Part shown: positions 15,681 to 24,487 of the stretch, one piece after another
How positions within the stretch are numbered: the first letter of the stretch is position 1
Layout of the letters: each line of letters begins with the position of its first letter
Assembly (NCBI GenBank): GCA_013388435.1
Contig: JACAFE010000029.1
Location: 1-33,561 of the forward strand
Origin: Nitrospirota bacterium
GTDB taxonomy: Bacteria; Nitrospirota; Thermodesulfovibrionia; Thermodesulfovibrionales; SM23-35
Length of the DNA stretch: 33,561 nt
Direction: 5' to 3'
The notes under the pieces: generated by a model
Databases searched by the model: none
Seen by the model: the letters and a program-made list of their open reading frames with translations, nothing else
Told to the model about the DNA's origin: nothing
Program-made: the position numbers and the translations under genes

Positions 15681-16774
15681 ACAGATGCCATTACAATTTC
15701 GCATATTTTCTTTATATCTTTTGCGCTAAGCTCGGGGTACATGGGAAGTGAAAGCACTTCATTTGCTGCTTTTTCAGCTTCAGGGAAATCTCCTTTTCGA
15801 TAACCGAGAAATTTTAAAGCTTCCTGAAGATGTAAAGGCACAGGATAATAAACAACAGAAGATATGCCATTCTCTTTCAGTTTTTCCTGAATAATAACTC
15901 TTTTCCTGCTTCTAATGGTGTATTGATGATAAACATGAAATGAGCCCTGTTTTTCAATAGGGCACTTAACAAAATTTGAAAGCAATTCAGTGTAAATAGA
16001 TGCATTTTCCCGGCGTTTTCTATTATATTCATCTATATATTTAAATTTAACGAGTAAAATGCCTGCCTGTAATTCATCAAGCCTGCTATTGAAACCAACT
16101 CTCTTATGTCTGTAAGAACCTTTTGAACCATGGTTTCTTAATTGTTTTATGATTTCTACTGAAGATGCTTTATTAATTGTGATCATTCCTCCATCACCAT
16201 AAGCTCCAAGATTTTTACTCGGATAGAAACTGAAACAACCTGCATCTCCGAAAGAACCGGTTTTTTTACCATTAAATTCTGCTCCAAAGGATTGAGCACA
16301 GTCCTCTATAACTTTTAATTTATATTTTCTGGCTATTCTCATGATTTCTTTCATATCAGCGGGATGTCCGAACAAATGAACAGGCAGGATAGCTTTTGTT
16401 TTTTCAGTTATATGACTTTCTATCTGTGCGGCATCTATGTTTAATGTGTCAGGATCTATATCCACAAAAACAGGAGTGGCTCCTGTATATAGAATTGCTT
16501 CTGCTGTCGCAAAAAAAGTAAAGGGAGTTGTAAGAACCTCATCTCCCGGTCCTATGTCAAGCGCATCTATTGCAAGATGAAGCGCATCTGTGCCCGACGC
16601 AACTGCTATAGCATATCCTGTCCCAATATATTCAGAAACTTTTTTCTCGAGTTCTGAAACTTTCTCTCCCAATATATAATGACTGCTTTCGAGTATTTCT
16701 GTAACTGTGTGGATAATATCCTCCTTAATTGAACGAAACTGGGTTTTAAGGTCAACCATTGGTATCATTAACAC
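15677..16774 (-). CDS. DegT/DnrJ/EryC1 sugar aminotransferase, probable GnnB-like
   Basis: This is a PLP-dependent aminotransferase acting on nucleotide keto-sugars. The family order is intact: ASGTDALHLA (59-68), PFTFFAT, EDCAQSFGAEF and the Schiff-base lysine K187 in FYPSKNLGAYGDGG. Length (365) is normal. It starts at GTG (16774), 5 nt after AAGGAG, and overlaps the stop of the Gfo/Idh/MocA gene by one base. An ATG two codons downstream is the alternative. A dehydrogenase and aminotransferase made as a coupled pair fits GnnA/GnnB, which turn UDP-GlcNAc into UDP-GlcNAc3N for amide-linked lipid A. A WbpB/WbpE-type O-antigen route is the main alternative. Confidence 0.85.
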   Translation of the reverse strand: MLMIPMVDLKTQFRSIKEDIIHTVTEILESSHYILGEKVSELEKKVSEYIGTGYAIAVASGTDALHLAIDALDIGPGDEVLTTPFTFFATAEAILYTGATPVFVDIDPDTLNIDAAQIESHITEKTKAILPVHLFGHPADMKEIMRIARKYKLKVIEDCAQSFGAEFNGKKTGSFGDAGCFSFYPSKNLGAYGDGGMITINKASSVEIIKQLRNHGSKGSYRHKRVGFNSRLDELQAGILLVKFKYIDEYNRKRRENASIYTELLSNFVKCPIEKQGSFHVYHQYTIRSRKRVIIQEKLKENGISSVVYYPVPLHLQEALKFLGYRKGDFPEAEKAANEVLSLPMYPELSAKDIKKICEIVMASV

Positions 16775-17685
16775 TAACTCCTTATCATTTCATTTATTTT
16801 AAGAACCACTTCAAGAGCATTCTTGCCTTCTTTCGCAGATACACGGGGTCTTTTTCTATTCTTAACGCAGTGCAGAAAATCTTTTAATTCTTCTTTAAGC
16901 GGCTCTTTCTTTTCAGGTCTTATTACTTCTGAAAGCATTTTTTCTCCTGACATATAATAGTGGGTTATTTCTGATTTTTGATAGTCAATCGCTATATAAG
17001 ACTCTTTTTGAAATATTTTGAGAACTCGCCGTTTTTCAGGAGATAACCTGCTTACTGTTGATAATGCTGTACATCCATTCTCAAAATCAAGCCATGCTTT
17101 TGCAACATCAATTTTTTCTGTCAGTACTTTTGCACCAACTGCTTTTATATCTTTAACAGATACGTCTATAAGACTTAATATTATATCTATATCATGAATC
17201 ATTAAATCCAGGGTAACATCCACATCCGTTGCTCTGCCAAGAAAAGGCGACATTCTTTCTGATTCGATAAAAAGAGGCTCGGTAATTAGCTCGGCAGCAG
17301 AAAGTATCGCTGGGTTAAAACGTTCAAGATGACCTACCTGAATAATACATCCTTTTTCTTTTGATAATTTTATTAGTTCTTCAGCTTCTTCAACAGTTTC
17401 GGTTATAGGTTTCTCAATGAGTAAATCCTTGCCTGCTCTCAGGCACTCATAAGCTATGGAATAATGGTTTGTAGTTGGAGTTACAATACTTAAAGCATCT
17501 ACTCTGTCTATTATTTCCCTGTAGTCATATATCGCGTTACAATTATATTCCTTTGCGAGTGCATCAGCCTTTGTTTTATCAATGTCAACAACAGCAATTA
17601 ATTCAGCTTCTTCAATTTCTGAATATATTCTTGCATGATGACGTCCGAGATATCCAACACCTATCACTCCTACTTTAACTGGCAA
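16774..17685 (-). CDS. Gfo/Idh/MocA oxidoreductase, probable GnnA-like UDP-sugar 3-dehydrogenase
   Basis: This is an NAD(P)-dependent sugar oxidoreductase. The Rossmann glycine motif GVIGVGYLGRHHARIY lies at 6-21, EKP at 91-93, VGHLERFNP at 117-125 and DLMIHDIDI at 160-168. The last two closely resemble the Gfo/Idh protein that sits beside lpx genes in many Deltaproteobacteria, which supports a role in lipid A 3-amino-sugar synthesis. The gene starts at TTG (17685) with AGGGGA 5 nt upstream, 12 bp after trpD, and is followed without gap by the aminotransferase. Substrate is inferred, not shown. Confidence 0.85.
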   Translation of the reverse strand: MPVKVGVIGVGYLGRHHARIYSEIEEAELIAVVDIDKTKADALAKEYNCNAIYDYREIIDRVDALSIVTPTTNHYSIAYECLRAGKDLLIEKPITETVEEAEELIKLSKEKGCIIQVGHLERFNPAILSAAELITEPLFIESERMSPFLGRATDVDVTLDLMIHDIDIILSLIDVSVKDIKAVGAKVLTEKIDVAKAWLDFENGCTALSTVSRLSPEKRRVLKIFQKESYIAIDYQKSEITHYYMSGEKMLSEVIRPEKKEPLKEELKDFLHCVKNRKRPRVSAKEGKNALEVVLKINEMIRS

Positions 17686-17697
17686 TTTTTCCCCTTT

Positions 17698-18708
17698 TTA
17701 TAAAGCATTGCTAACCTTTTTTACTTCTTCAAGCTTTTTTATTGCCATGCCTGAATCTATTGATTCTGCAGCCATATCATATGCTGTTTTGAAATCTTCT
17801 GTTCTACCTGCTGCAATAAGCGCGAGGGCTGAATTCAACAATACTATTTCTCTTTTCGGACTTTTTTCACCTTTAAGAATCGAGGTAGTAATTAATGCGT
17901 TTTCTTCTTTCTTGCCGCCTTTTATTGATTCGATACCGCTTCTCCATATACCAAAGTCCTCTGGTTCTATGATAAAGTTCTCAACCATGCCATTTTTATA
18001 ACGTGAAATTTTCGTTTTGCCAGTAATACTTACTTCATCAAGTCCGTCTTCTCCATGCACAATAATTGCATCAAGGGTTCCAAGATTTCCAAGAACCTGT
18101 GCAAGAGTATTTGTTAATTTTTCTGTAAAAACACCGAGTATCTGTCTTTTTGCTTCTGCAGGATTTGTAATAGGTCCGAGTATGTTAAAAATCGTTCTAA
18201 TGCCTATTTCTCTTCTTGGACCAATCGCATATTTCATTGCCGGATGAAATAAAGGCGCGAAAAGAAACCCAAATCCTGTCTGAAAAAGACATTTTTCAAC
18301 TTTTTCAGGCTCGAGATCAATCTTAATCCCGAGAGCTTCAAGAACATCAGCGCTGCCTGATTGGCTTGATACCGAACGATTACCGTGTTTTGCCACTGGT
18401 ACACCTGCACCGGCTACAACAAATGCTGTTGTTGTTGATATATTGAATGTATGGGACATATCACCTCCTGTCCCGCATGTATCAAGAACACCTTCAGGAG
18501 CTTTTATTTTGGTCGCTTTTTCTCTCATTATTTTTGCAGCGCCTGTTATTTCATCTACTGTTTCACCTTTTATTCTAAGAGCTGTAAGAAAAGAGGCTAT
18601 CTGGGAATCAGTTGCTTTACCCTCCATAATTTCCTTCATACATTCAGCCATTTCATTTTCTGAAAGGTTGATATTGTTCACCAACATATTTATAGCTTCT
18701 TTAATCAT
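17698..18708 (-). CDS. trpD: Anthranilate phosphoribosyltransferase
   Basis: The enzyme transfers phosphoribosyl from PRPP to anthranilate, the second step of tryptophan synthesis. The PRPP site DTCGTGGD is at 76-83, NISTTTAFVVAGAG follows, and the anthranilate-site motif KHGNR is at 107-111. The length of 336 residues is typical, without a fused amidotransferase. The start at 18708 has AGAGG just upstream; an internal ATG at codon 8 (MLVNNIN) also resembles family N-termini. It is 7 bp after trpG. The usual next gene, trpC, is absent; the operon instead runs into the gnnA/gnnB-like pair. Confidence 0.96.
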   Translation of the reverse strand: MIKEAINMLVNNINLSENEMAECMKEIMEGKATDSQIASFLTALRIKGETVDEITGAAKIMREKATKIKAPEGVLDTCGTGGDMSHTFNISTTTAFVVAGAGVPVAKHGNRSVSSQSGSADVLEALGIKIDLEPEKVEKCLFQTGFGFLFAPLFHPAMKYAIGPRREIGIRTIFNILGPITNPAEAKRQILGVFTEKLTNTLAQVLGNLGTLDAIIVHGEDGLDEVSITGKTKISRYKNGMVENFIIEPEDFGIWRSGIESIKGGKKEENALITTSILKGEKSPKREIVLLNSALALIAAGRTEDFKTAYDMAAESIDSGMAIKKLEEVKKVSNAL

Positions 18709-18715
18709 ATAACCT

Positions 18716-19288
18716 CTACAAATTTTGAAGTTTTAAGAAATTGTTTAAGAGTCTTTTCCCTTCTTTCGTAAGAATTGATTCAGGATGAAATTGGACCCCT
18801 TCTATTATAAATATTTTATGCCTAACGCCCATGATTTCTCCACTTTCTGTCCAAGCTGTAATTTCAAGACAGTCAGGCAGGGTCTCCCTTTTTATTATCA
18901 GAGAATGGTATCTGGTTGCTTCAAAAGGGTTTATAATACCTTTAAAAATTGTTTTTGAATCATGGTAAATCATTGATGTTTTTCCATGCATAAGTTTTGG
19001 TGCCCTGATGATTTCTCCACCAAAAGCTGCTCCTATAGCCTGATGACCGAGACAGACACCAAGAATCGGTATTCTTCCTGCAAAATTTTTGATTACTTCT
19101 ATTGAAATTCCGGCTTCCTTGGGAGTACAGGGACCAGGAGATATAACAATCCTGTCAGGCTTCATTTCTTCAATCTCTGTGATCTTTATTTTATTATTTC
19201 TGAAAACCCTTATATCTTCGCCAAGTTCACCAAAATATTGAACAAGGTTATAAGTAAATGAATCATAATTATCAATCATTAATAGCAT
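18716..19288 (-). CDS. trpG: Anthranilate synthase glutamine amidotransferase subunit
   Basis: This class I glutamine amidotransferase supplies ammonia to TrpE. N-terminal [20 protein letters not shown] is diagnostic. The catalytic cysteine is C79 in [10 protein letters not shown], and the His/Glu pair sits in GVQFHPES near the C-terminus. The length is 190 residues. Proteins of this type often serve both TrpE and PabB, so a dual role in folate synthesis is possible. AAGGTGA precedes the ATG, 10 bp after trpE. Confidence 0.95.
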   Translation of the reverse strand: MLLMIDNYDSFTYNLVQYFGELGEDIRVFRNNKIKITEIEEMKPDRIVISPGPCTPKEAGISIEVIKNFAGRIPILGVCLGHQAIGAAFGGEIIRAPKLMHGKTSMIYHDSKTIFKGIINPFEATRYHSLIIKRETLPDCLEITAWTESGEIMGVRHKIFIIEGVQFHPESILTKEGKRLLNNFLKLQNL

Positions 19289-19298
19289 CTTATCACCT

Positions 19299-20798
19299 TC
19301 AATGTAATTGCTTCTCAGCCATATTTACTGCTTTTATCATGCCCATGGCTTTATTTACAGTTTCTTCATACTCTTTTTCTGGAATTGAATCCGCTACAAT
19401 ACCCGCTCCTGCCTGAACATATACTTTATTGCCTTTGATTATAAGCGTTCTTATAGTAATACATGTATCCATATTACCTGAATAGCTGATATATCCGACT
19501 GCTCCTGCATAAGGTCCTCTTCTGATAGGTTCAAGTTCTTCGATAATTTCCATCGCTCTTACCTTAGGTGCACCTGTTACTGTCCCGGCAGGGAAACACG
19601 CTTCAAGAACATTAAAAGCATCGAGTCCTTCTTTAAGCATACCCTGAACATTAGAAACAAGATGCATAACATGACTGTATCTTTCAACAGACATTAATTC
19701 AGTGACCTTTACAGAACCAATTTCAGAAACTCTTCCGACATCGTTTCTGCCAAGATCAACAAGCATGATATGTTCTGCTATCTCCTTTGGATCTTTCTTT
19801 AATTCTTCTTCGAGTCTCAGGTCTTCTTCTTCTGTTTCCCCTCTTTTTCTGGTTCCTGCTATAGGCCTGAGAATAATTTGTTTTCCTTCAAGTCTTACAA
19901 GAATCTCAGGAGAAGAACCAACAAGTTTGGTGTCGCCTGTGTCAATATAGTACATATAAGGAGATGGATTAATAACACGCAACGCTCTGTAAACATTAAA
20001 AGGATCCGAGGAAAATTCACAACCAAACCTCTGCGAAAGAACTACCTGAACAATATCTCCTGAAAAAATATATTCTTTGCATTTTAAGACAGCTTTTTCA
20101 AATGCTTCTTTTGAAACAAATGATGATGAATACCTTCTTTGCTGTTCATCTTTATTTAAAGATGGCAATAATGGATTGGCTTTTCTGGTTCTGCCCTTTG
20201 ATTTTCGAAGCTTCTCGATAATGTTATCAATCTTTTGCTCAGCCTCCTTATATGCTTCCTCGACTGTCTTATCATTTATGTGTGCATTTGATACAACCTT
20301 GATTTTTCCTTTTAGATTATCAAAGATAATGACAGTATCTGTAACCATTAGAAATAGATCAGGTAATTTAAGTGATTCTTTCTTATAATCAGGCAATTCT
20401 TCAAAGAACCTCACCATATCATATCCTATGTAACCTACAAGGCCGCCATAAAATCTCGGCAGACCATCCACCTCTACAGGTTTGAAAGCTGTAAGTTCTT
20501 TTTTGAGAATATCAAAAGGTTTTTTTGTCTTAATACGTTCAGTGCCTTTTTTTATATCTTTTATTTCAATTCTATTCCCCCAGCCTTTTATAATTCTTGA
20601 TGGTTTTGAACCAAGAAAAGAATAGCGCGCCCATTTTTCACCACCTATCATGCTTTCAAGCAAAAAAGAGGGTGAGCCTCCGAGCTTTAGTGCTGCAGAA
20701 ACAGGAGTTTCAGTATCAGCAAGGATTTCTTTATAAACTGGAATTAAATTTCCTTTGAATGAAAAAGCCCTGAATGTTTCTAAATCAGGATACAGCAT
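19299..20798 (-). CDS. trpE: Anthranilate synthase component I
   Basis: TrpE uses chorismate and TrpG-derived ammonia to make anthranilate. The 499-residue length fits. The N-terminal LLESMIGGE contains the tryptophan-binding LLES signature for feedback inhibition. The chorismate-binding core is complete: [53 protein letters not shown] and YAGAVGYI. The ATG at 20798 gives the standard [20 protein letters not shown] start. AAAGGA lies 14 nt upstream, a little far. No leader peptide with tandem Trp codons was found in the 136-bp upstream gap, so classical attenuation is unlikely. It heads trpEGD plus two sugar genes. Confidence 0.96.
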   Translation of the reverse strand: MLYPDLETFRAFSFKGNLIPVYKEILADTETPVSAALKLGGSPSFLLESMIGGEKWARYSFLGSKPSRIIKGWGNRIEIKDIKKGTERIKTKKPFDILKKELTAFKPVEVDGLPRFYGGLVGYIGYDMVRFFEELPDYKKESLKLPDLFLMVTDTVIIFDNLKGKIKVVSNAHINDKTVEEAYKEAEQKIDNIIEKLRKSKGRTRKANPLLPSLNKDEQQRRYSSSFVSKEAFEKAVLKCKEYIFSGDIVQVVLSQRFGCEFSSDPFNVYRALRVINPSPYMYYIDTGDTKLVGSSPEILVRLEGKQIILRPIAGTRKRGETEEEDLRLEEELKKDPKEIAEHIMLVDLGRNDVGRVSEIGSVKVTELMSVERYSHVMHLVSNVQGMLKEGLDAFNVLEACFPAGTVTGAPKVRAMEIIEELEPIRRGPYAGAVGYISYSGNMDTCITIRTLIIKGNKVYVQAGAGIVADSIPEKEYEETVNKAMGMIKAVNMAEKQLH

Positions 20799-20841
20799 AT
20801 TGACAAAAACTATCCTTTCTTATTAGTATTATTAAAGTTCA

Positions 20842-20871
20842 ATTATAGCTTATTATTGCTTGATAAGTTAA
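20842..20871 (-). promoter_or_regulatory. Putative trpE promoter
   Basis: Minus strand TTAACT (20866-20871) and a perfect TATAAT (20842-20847) lie 18 bp apart. The start would be near 20835, giving a leader of about 36 nt. Confidence 0.45.
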
Positions 20872-20934
20872 GAGTTTTAAGACAACAATCTTTTTTCTTA
20901 AGATTTATGCTTTCTGTCTTGCAATAACTTTAAT

Positions 20935-21010
<76 letters not shown>

Positions 21011-21112
21011 TTTTAGTATTTAGGTCGGAATTAATAGCTTAGAAATATAAGCCAGTTCCTTTTAATTATTTTAAATTTATTGTTCTTTGCTTAGTAACTA
21101 AACAGCAGTAAT

Positions 21113-21187
21113 GGCGGCGTACCCAAGTGGCAAGGGAGAGGTCTGCAAAACCTTTATGCAGCGGTTCAAATCCGCTCGCCGCCTCCA
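21113..21187 (+). tRNA. tRNA-Cys (GCA)
   Basis: Acceptor GGCGGCG pairs with CGCCGCC. The anticodon loop CTGCAAA has GCA at 21145-21147 on stem GAGGT/ACCTT, and the T-loop reads GGTTCAAATCC. Discriminator T and an encoded CCA follow (21185-21187). Its last 22 bases overlap, on the opposite strand, the end of the 21166-22998 reading frame. Confidence 0.96.
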
Positions 21188-22998
21188 ATAACAAGTTGTT
21201 CGAGAATAGTTGTATCTAACCCCTTTTGTTCAAAGTATTCTGTTTCAAGATTTTCAATATGAAACCTGTCAAGTCCGCTATTTTCAAGGAAATCTTCCCT
21301 TAATGAAATATCTTTATTCTGTACTATAATCGGCAGTAAATTGTTTATATAAAAGGATTCTTTTTGCAGGTCAAGAAATACCTTTTCAAATAATTTCTTA
21401 TGAACATCAACATGAATGCCTTTTTCAGACAACTCCCGTATTATATCTTCACGAACCTTTTCTCTGCCTTTTCTTGTATCAAGGCCGGGGAAGAAACTGC
21501 GCAAACGTTCTTTCAATGCTGTATAAACCAGACGGTATAGTTTTTCTTCCTCTGAAATATTCCCGAGTTCTGAAATTACATCTTTCAAAGAAGCATCTCC
21601 CGCGGAGATTTTTTTAATGCCTTTGTTAATTGCCTGAATTTTTTTCCTGCCATATGCTGAGATGTACTTATTGTTCAACAATGTTTGAATAAATACTTCA
21701 TCAAAAAGTTTCGGGTCGAGTTGATCAAATTCCTTTTTGTTTCCTATCAGGCTTCTCAATGAATCTTCTGTTAAATCTATATTCTCGAGAAATGCAATTT
21801 TACTGAGGAATGAAGATGTATTGTCATATCTGTCAAAATAGGTTACAACAGAAGTAAATTCTTCAAAATAACTGAAATCATTTGTCTCACGAACTATCTC
21901 GTCACATGTGCGAACAGTATCGAGGAGAATTTGTTCAAATCCTTTGTCTCCTTTCAACTCAGCAGCTTTTTTGGCTTTAATTAATCTTACTATATCTTCA
22001 TTTATTATATGTTTTTTAAGGGCAGGGTCCTTAAAAAACAGGCTCTGAAGTATTGTTCTTGTTTCGAGCAGATACTCGGGTTCTTCGGTTGCCTGAACTT
22101 TTTTCCCTTTCAAGAGAAGTTGATCAAGTGTTTCAAACAGCACTTCTGGAATATTATTTCTTATTCCGAGTGTTCGTAATCTGTTAAGCCTTGCGATTTC
22201 GGATTTTTGCAGGGTTTCTTTCTGCATTCCTGTAAGCAGAATGTCTCTATATTCATCAACAATGCTTTTATTTTCAGGGTGACGATACATAATATCAATT
22301 CTCATTCTCTCGAGCTGGTAACGGTCAATGTCATAACGGGCTACAATATCTTCAAGATAAAGTTCTTCATTCAGGGAAAGCATTCGTTCTTTTAAATAGA
22401 ACTTTTTTAATCCTGTATAGAATTTCTCGTTCCCTATGTTTACAAGTTTAAATATAAAAACAGTTGAATTTTTTTCTTTAAGTTCTGAAACAAAACCATT
22501 AAGAAGTTCTGTGTCTTTGTCTTCTGAAATTAAGCTGGTCCGCTTAAGAAATTTCCCGACAGACTTTAAAATATGTTTCTGTCTTCTGATATAATCTCCC
22601 TGAAAATCAGATGACACAAAGAAATAATAATTTTTTACTGCATGTCCATGAAGAAAAAGGCGGTAAAAAGATTCTTTGCCTTCAGTATTGTTCGTAAAAA
22701 TAACCTTTTCATTTTTATCGAGAAAAGCCCCGAACATTATAAGTCTGTTTGCAACAGACTTTTTTATTAAGTCTTTAATAGGTTTTTCAACGCCAAACAT
22801 ATATTCACAGAAACTACCGCCTGTTCCATTATAATGAACCCCTGTTTCTGTTATAGTAAATTCATTCCCGCGCGAGAAGAATCTTATGCTATCTGAATTT
22901 TCTTCATAAAAATAGTTGCTATATATCCCGGGACCGCTGATGAAGGCAAAATATTCTATATTTCCTATAGAACCGTGTAATCTGAGGTCATTTATCAT
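21166..22998 (-). CDS. Conserved-looking 610-residue protein of unknown function
   Basis: This is a large soluble protein with no signal peptide or membrane helix. The N-terminal 170 residues are mixed strand and helix with glycine-rich conserved-looking stretches (YNGTGGSFCEYMFG, VANRLIMFGAF); residues about 200-610 are mostly charged helices. It recalls an uncharacterised family seen in Geobacter-like bacteria (TIGR04442, from memory, unverified). It is last in the lpxK-yjbQ-nuclease-like-Cys-protein series, starting 70 bp after the 52-residue gene. The last six codons (GGGERI) and stop are antisense to tRNA-Cys, so the terminus may have been extended after loss of an earlier stop. No catalytic motif is seen. 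Confidence 0.75.
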   Translation of the reverse strand: MINDLRLHGSIGNIEYFAFISGPGIYSNYFYEENSDSIRFFSRGNEFTITETGVHYNGTGGSFCEYMFGVEKPIKDLIKKSVANRLIMFGAFLDKNEKVIFTNNTEGKESFYRLFLHGHAVKNYYFFVSSDFQGDYIRRQKHILKSVGKFLKRTSLISEDKDTELLNGFVSELKEKNSTVFIFKLVNIGNEKFYTGLKKFYLKERMLSLNEELYLEDIVARYDIDRYQLERMRIDIMYRHPENKSIVDEYRDILLTGMQKETLQKSEIARLNRLRTLGIRNNIPEVLFETLDQLLLKGKKVQATEEPEYLLETRTILQSLFFKDPALKKHIINEDIVRLIKAKKAAELKGDKGFEQILLDTVRTCDEIVRETNDFSYFEEFTSVVTYFDRYDNTSSFLSKIAFLENIDLTEDSLRSLIGNKKEFDQLDPKLFDEVFIQTLLNNKYISAYGRKKIQAINKGIKKISAGDASLKDVISELGNISEEEKLYRLVYTALKERLRSFFPGLDTRKGREKVREDIIRELSEKGIHVDVHKKLFEKVFLDLQKESFYINNLLPIIVQNKDISLREDFLENSGLDRFHIENLETEYFEQKGLDTTILEQLVIGGGERI

Positions 22999-23068
22999 GA
23001 AAGAAATATATCACAGTGGCAATGATAAAATAAACAGTAATCCGAAAATTCAGTCATTGCTCAAAAAT

Positions 23069-23227
23069 CTATTTTTCTTCCTCTTTAGATTCTTCTTTTT
23101 CAGCTTTAATGCTTACATCTCTAACAAAATCCGTACAGCGCAGATCTTTGCCTGAGACGCTGAATTTTTTCTGGCATGTTTCACGCCATGCACAGATAGC
23201 GCATATGCTTATATTTTCTGAAGTCAT
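23069..23227 (-). CDS. Small cysteine-rich protein (52 residues), putative metal-binding knuckle
   Basis: This short frame has clear signs of being a gene: an AGGAGG ribosome site 6-11 nt before its ATG and an ATGA overlap with the stop of the upstream gene. It encodes 52 residues. The N-terminal half has C9-x2-C12-x5-C18 in ICAICAWRETC and C31 in RCTDF, enough to bind one zinc or an Fe-S cluster. The C-terminal third is a highly charged Lys/Glu tail. The spacing differs from ordinary zinc ribbons. Function is unknown; the coupling suggests it works with the PD-(D/E)XK-like protein. Confidence 0.8.
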   Translation of the reverse strand: MTSENISICAICAWRETCQKKFSVSGKDLRCTDFVRDVSIKAEKEESKEEEK

Positions 23228-24057
23228 TTGTTCCTCCTGAAATACCAGCTTAATATTTTTTCAATATTAGAAACTATATTGTCTTTAGCATTTATTATAA
23301 ATATCTTATCATTTATATGGAAGAGTTCTTTTTCCATTCTTATTATTTCAGGCGGGTTTGTGAATTTTTTCCTCAGTTCCTCTTCAAACATTAATACTAT
23401 TTTATCTTTCATACGTAGTTCCGTATCATCAAAAAAAACACTTATTTCTGGATGTAAATCTTCAATCCTTTCAAAAAAGGCTGAAATTTCCTTCTGATAT
23501 ATCTGCTTTGGAGGAGAAGATTTTATTTCCATATAAAGAATAGAACTGTCAACTTTTGCGATCAGATCATAATCACCACCAACTTTAGGGCGTTTAAAAC
23601 GTATGCCCCAGATTGCCTCTATAGCGAATTCCCTCTTGAAAATTTCTGAAAGAAACCATTCAAGTGTTTCGCCAAAACTTTTAATAGGTCTGTTTTTTAG
23701 TCTATATTCAGGATAATGGTATTCAACCATACCTATATTGAGAAGATAATCAATATATTCCTTTGTGACTCCTGAAGTAGCATAACGTGTAACTTCTTCA
23801 GGTTTGAATCCTTCTTGTTTTTTTATAATGTCTCTCAAAAAAAGACGGAAGGAATATTTTTTCAGCATTTCATAAAAACCCGGTAAAAATTCTTCAGAAG
23901 GAATTAACAGGTCATCGGCTGGCTCTGATTTGAAGATTTTAAAACCCCTTCTTTTTAAAAGCATTTCGAGAGAAGGAGTCAATTCCGAGAGAGATTTCCT
24001 GAGTCTTTTTATCTCGTCTCTTAAATCCTGTGACTGGTCATGGATTTTTTCGTGCAT
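23224..24057 (-). CDS. PD-(D/E)XK nuclease-like protein with N-terminal coiled coil
   Basis: The 277-residue protein starts with a coiled coil (1-35). A helical middle (about 60-125) includes a stretch that could be a winged helix. A domain with the restriction-endonuclease fold signature follows: a helix with E130 (SFGETLEWFLSEIF), then GGDYDLIAKVD (160-170) and LYMEIKSSPP (174-183), giving D164 ... E177-x-K179. These are the metal and catalytic positions of PD-(D/E)XK nucleases. Whether it cuts nucleic acid is not known; some relatives only bind. It follows yjbQ by 37 bp and overlaps the 52-residue cysteine gene by 4 bp. No clear Shine-Dalgarno. No methyltransferase or helicase is nearby, so it is not a standard restriction system. 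Confidence 0.7.
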   Translation of the reverse strand: MHEKIHDQSQDLRDEIKRLRKSLSELTPSLEMLLKRRGFKIFKSEPADDLLIPSEEFLPGFYEMLKKYSFRLFLRDIIKKQEGFKPEEVTRYATSGVTKEYIDYLLNIGMVEYHYPEYRLKNRPIKSFGETLEWFLSEIFKREFAIEAIWGIRFKRPKVGGDYDLIAKVDSSILYMEIKSSPPKQIYQKEISAFFERIEDLHPEISVFFDDTELRMKDKIVLMFEEELRKKFTNPPEIIRMEKELFHINDKIFIINAKDNIVSNIEKILSWYFRRNK

Positions 24058-24094
24058 TATGAAAAAATAACATTCTAAAAAATACTTATCAGGG

Positions 24095-24487
24095 TTAAAT
24101 AAACTTTATAGCTACTCTTCTATGTCTTGGTCCATCAAACTCGCAGAAAAATATTGATTGCCATGTGCCTAAAAGAAGCTTTCCTTCATCAATAATTATA
24201 TTTACCGAAGTTCCAACAAGAGTTGATTTAATATGTGCATCGGCATTTCCTTCGCGGTGGGAATAATTCATTTCATATGGAACCATTCTATTTAATGCAT
24301 TTATAATATCGCGCTGGACACTCGGATCAGCACCTTCATTGATAGTTATTGCCGCAGTTGTATGCGGAACATAAAGATAACAAATTCCTTTTGTAACACC
24401 TGCCTCTTTAATAACTTCCTGAATCATTTCTGTTATGTCTATTAACTCGATTCTTGTTTTGCTCTTTAAATTTATATACTTTATCAT
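24095..24487 (-). CDS. yjbQ: YjbQ/UPF0047 family protein
   Basis: This 130-residue protein belongs to the YjbQ family (secondary thiamine-phosphate synthase activity has been reported). The signature histidines are in VPHTTAAITINE (about 45-56) and HREGNADAHIKSTLVG (about 82-97), and the C-terminal GTWQSIFFCEFDGPRHRRV is intact. Its main cellular role is still unclear. It overlaps lpxK by 4 bp (ATGA), so it is co-translated. No thiamine riboswitch is visible nearby. Confidence 0.93.
   Translation of the reverse strand: MIKYINLKSKTRIELIDITEMIQEVIKEAGVTKGICYLYVPHTTAAITINEGADPSVQRDIINALNRMVPYEMNYSHREGNADAHIKSTLVGTSVNIIIDEGKLLLGTWQSIFFCEFDGPRHRRVAIKFI

Noticed and set aside
20799-20934. Tryptophan attenuator or T-box upstream of trpE
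   Set aside because: No leader peptide with Trp codons and no terminator/antiterminator pair was found in the 136-bp gap.
23224-24057. Restriction-modification system
   Set aside because: There is no methyltransferase, specificity subunit or helicase next to the nuclease-like gene.
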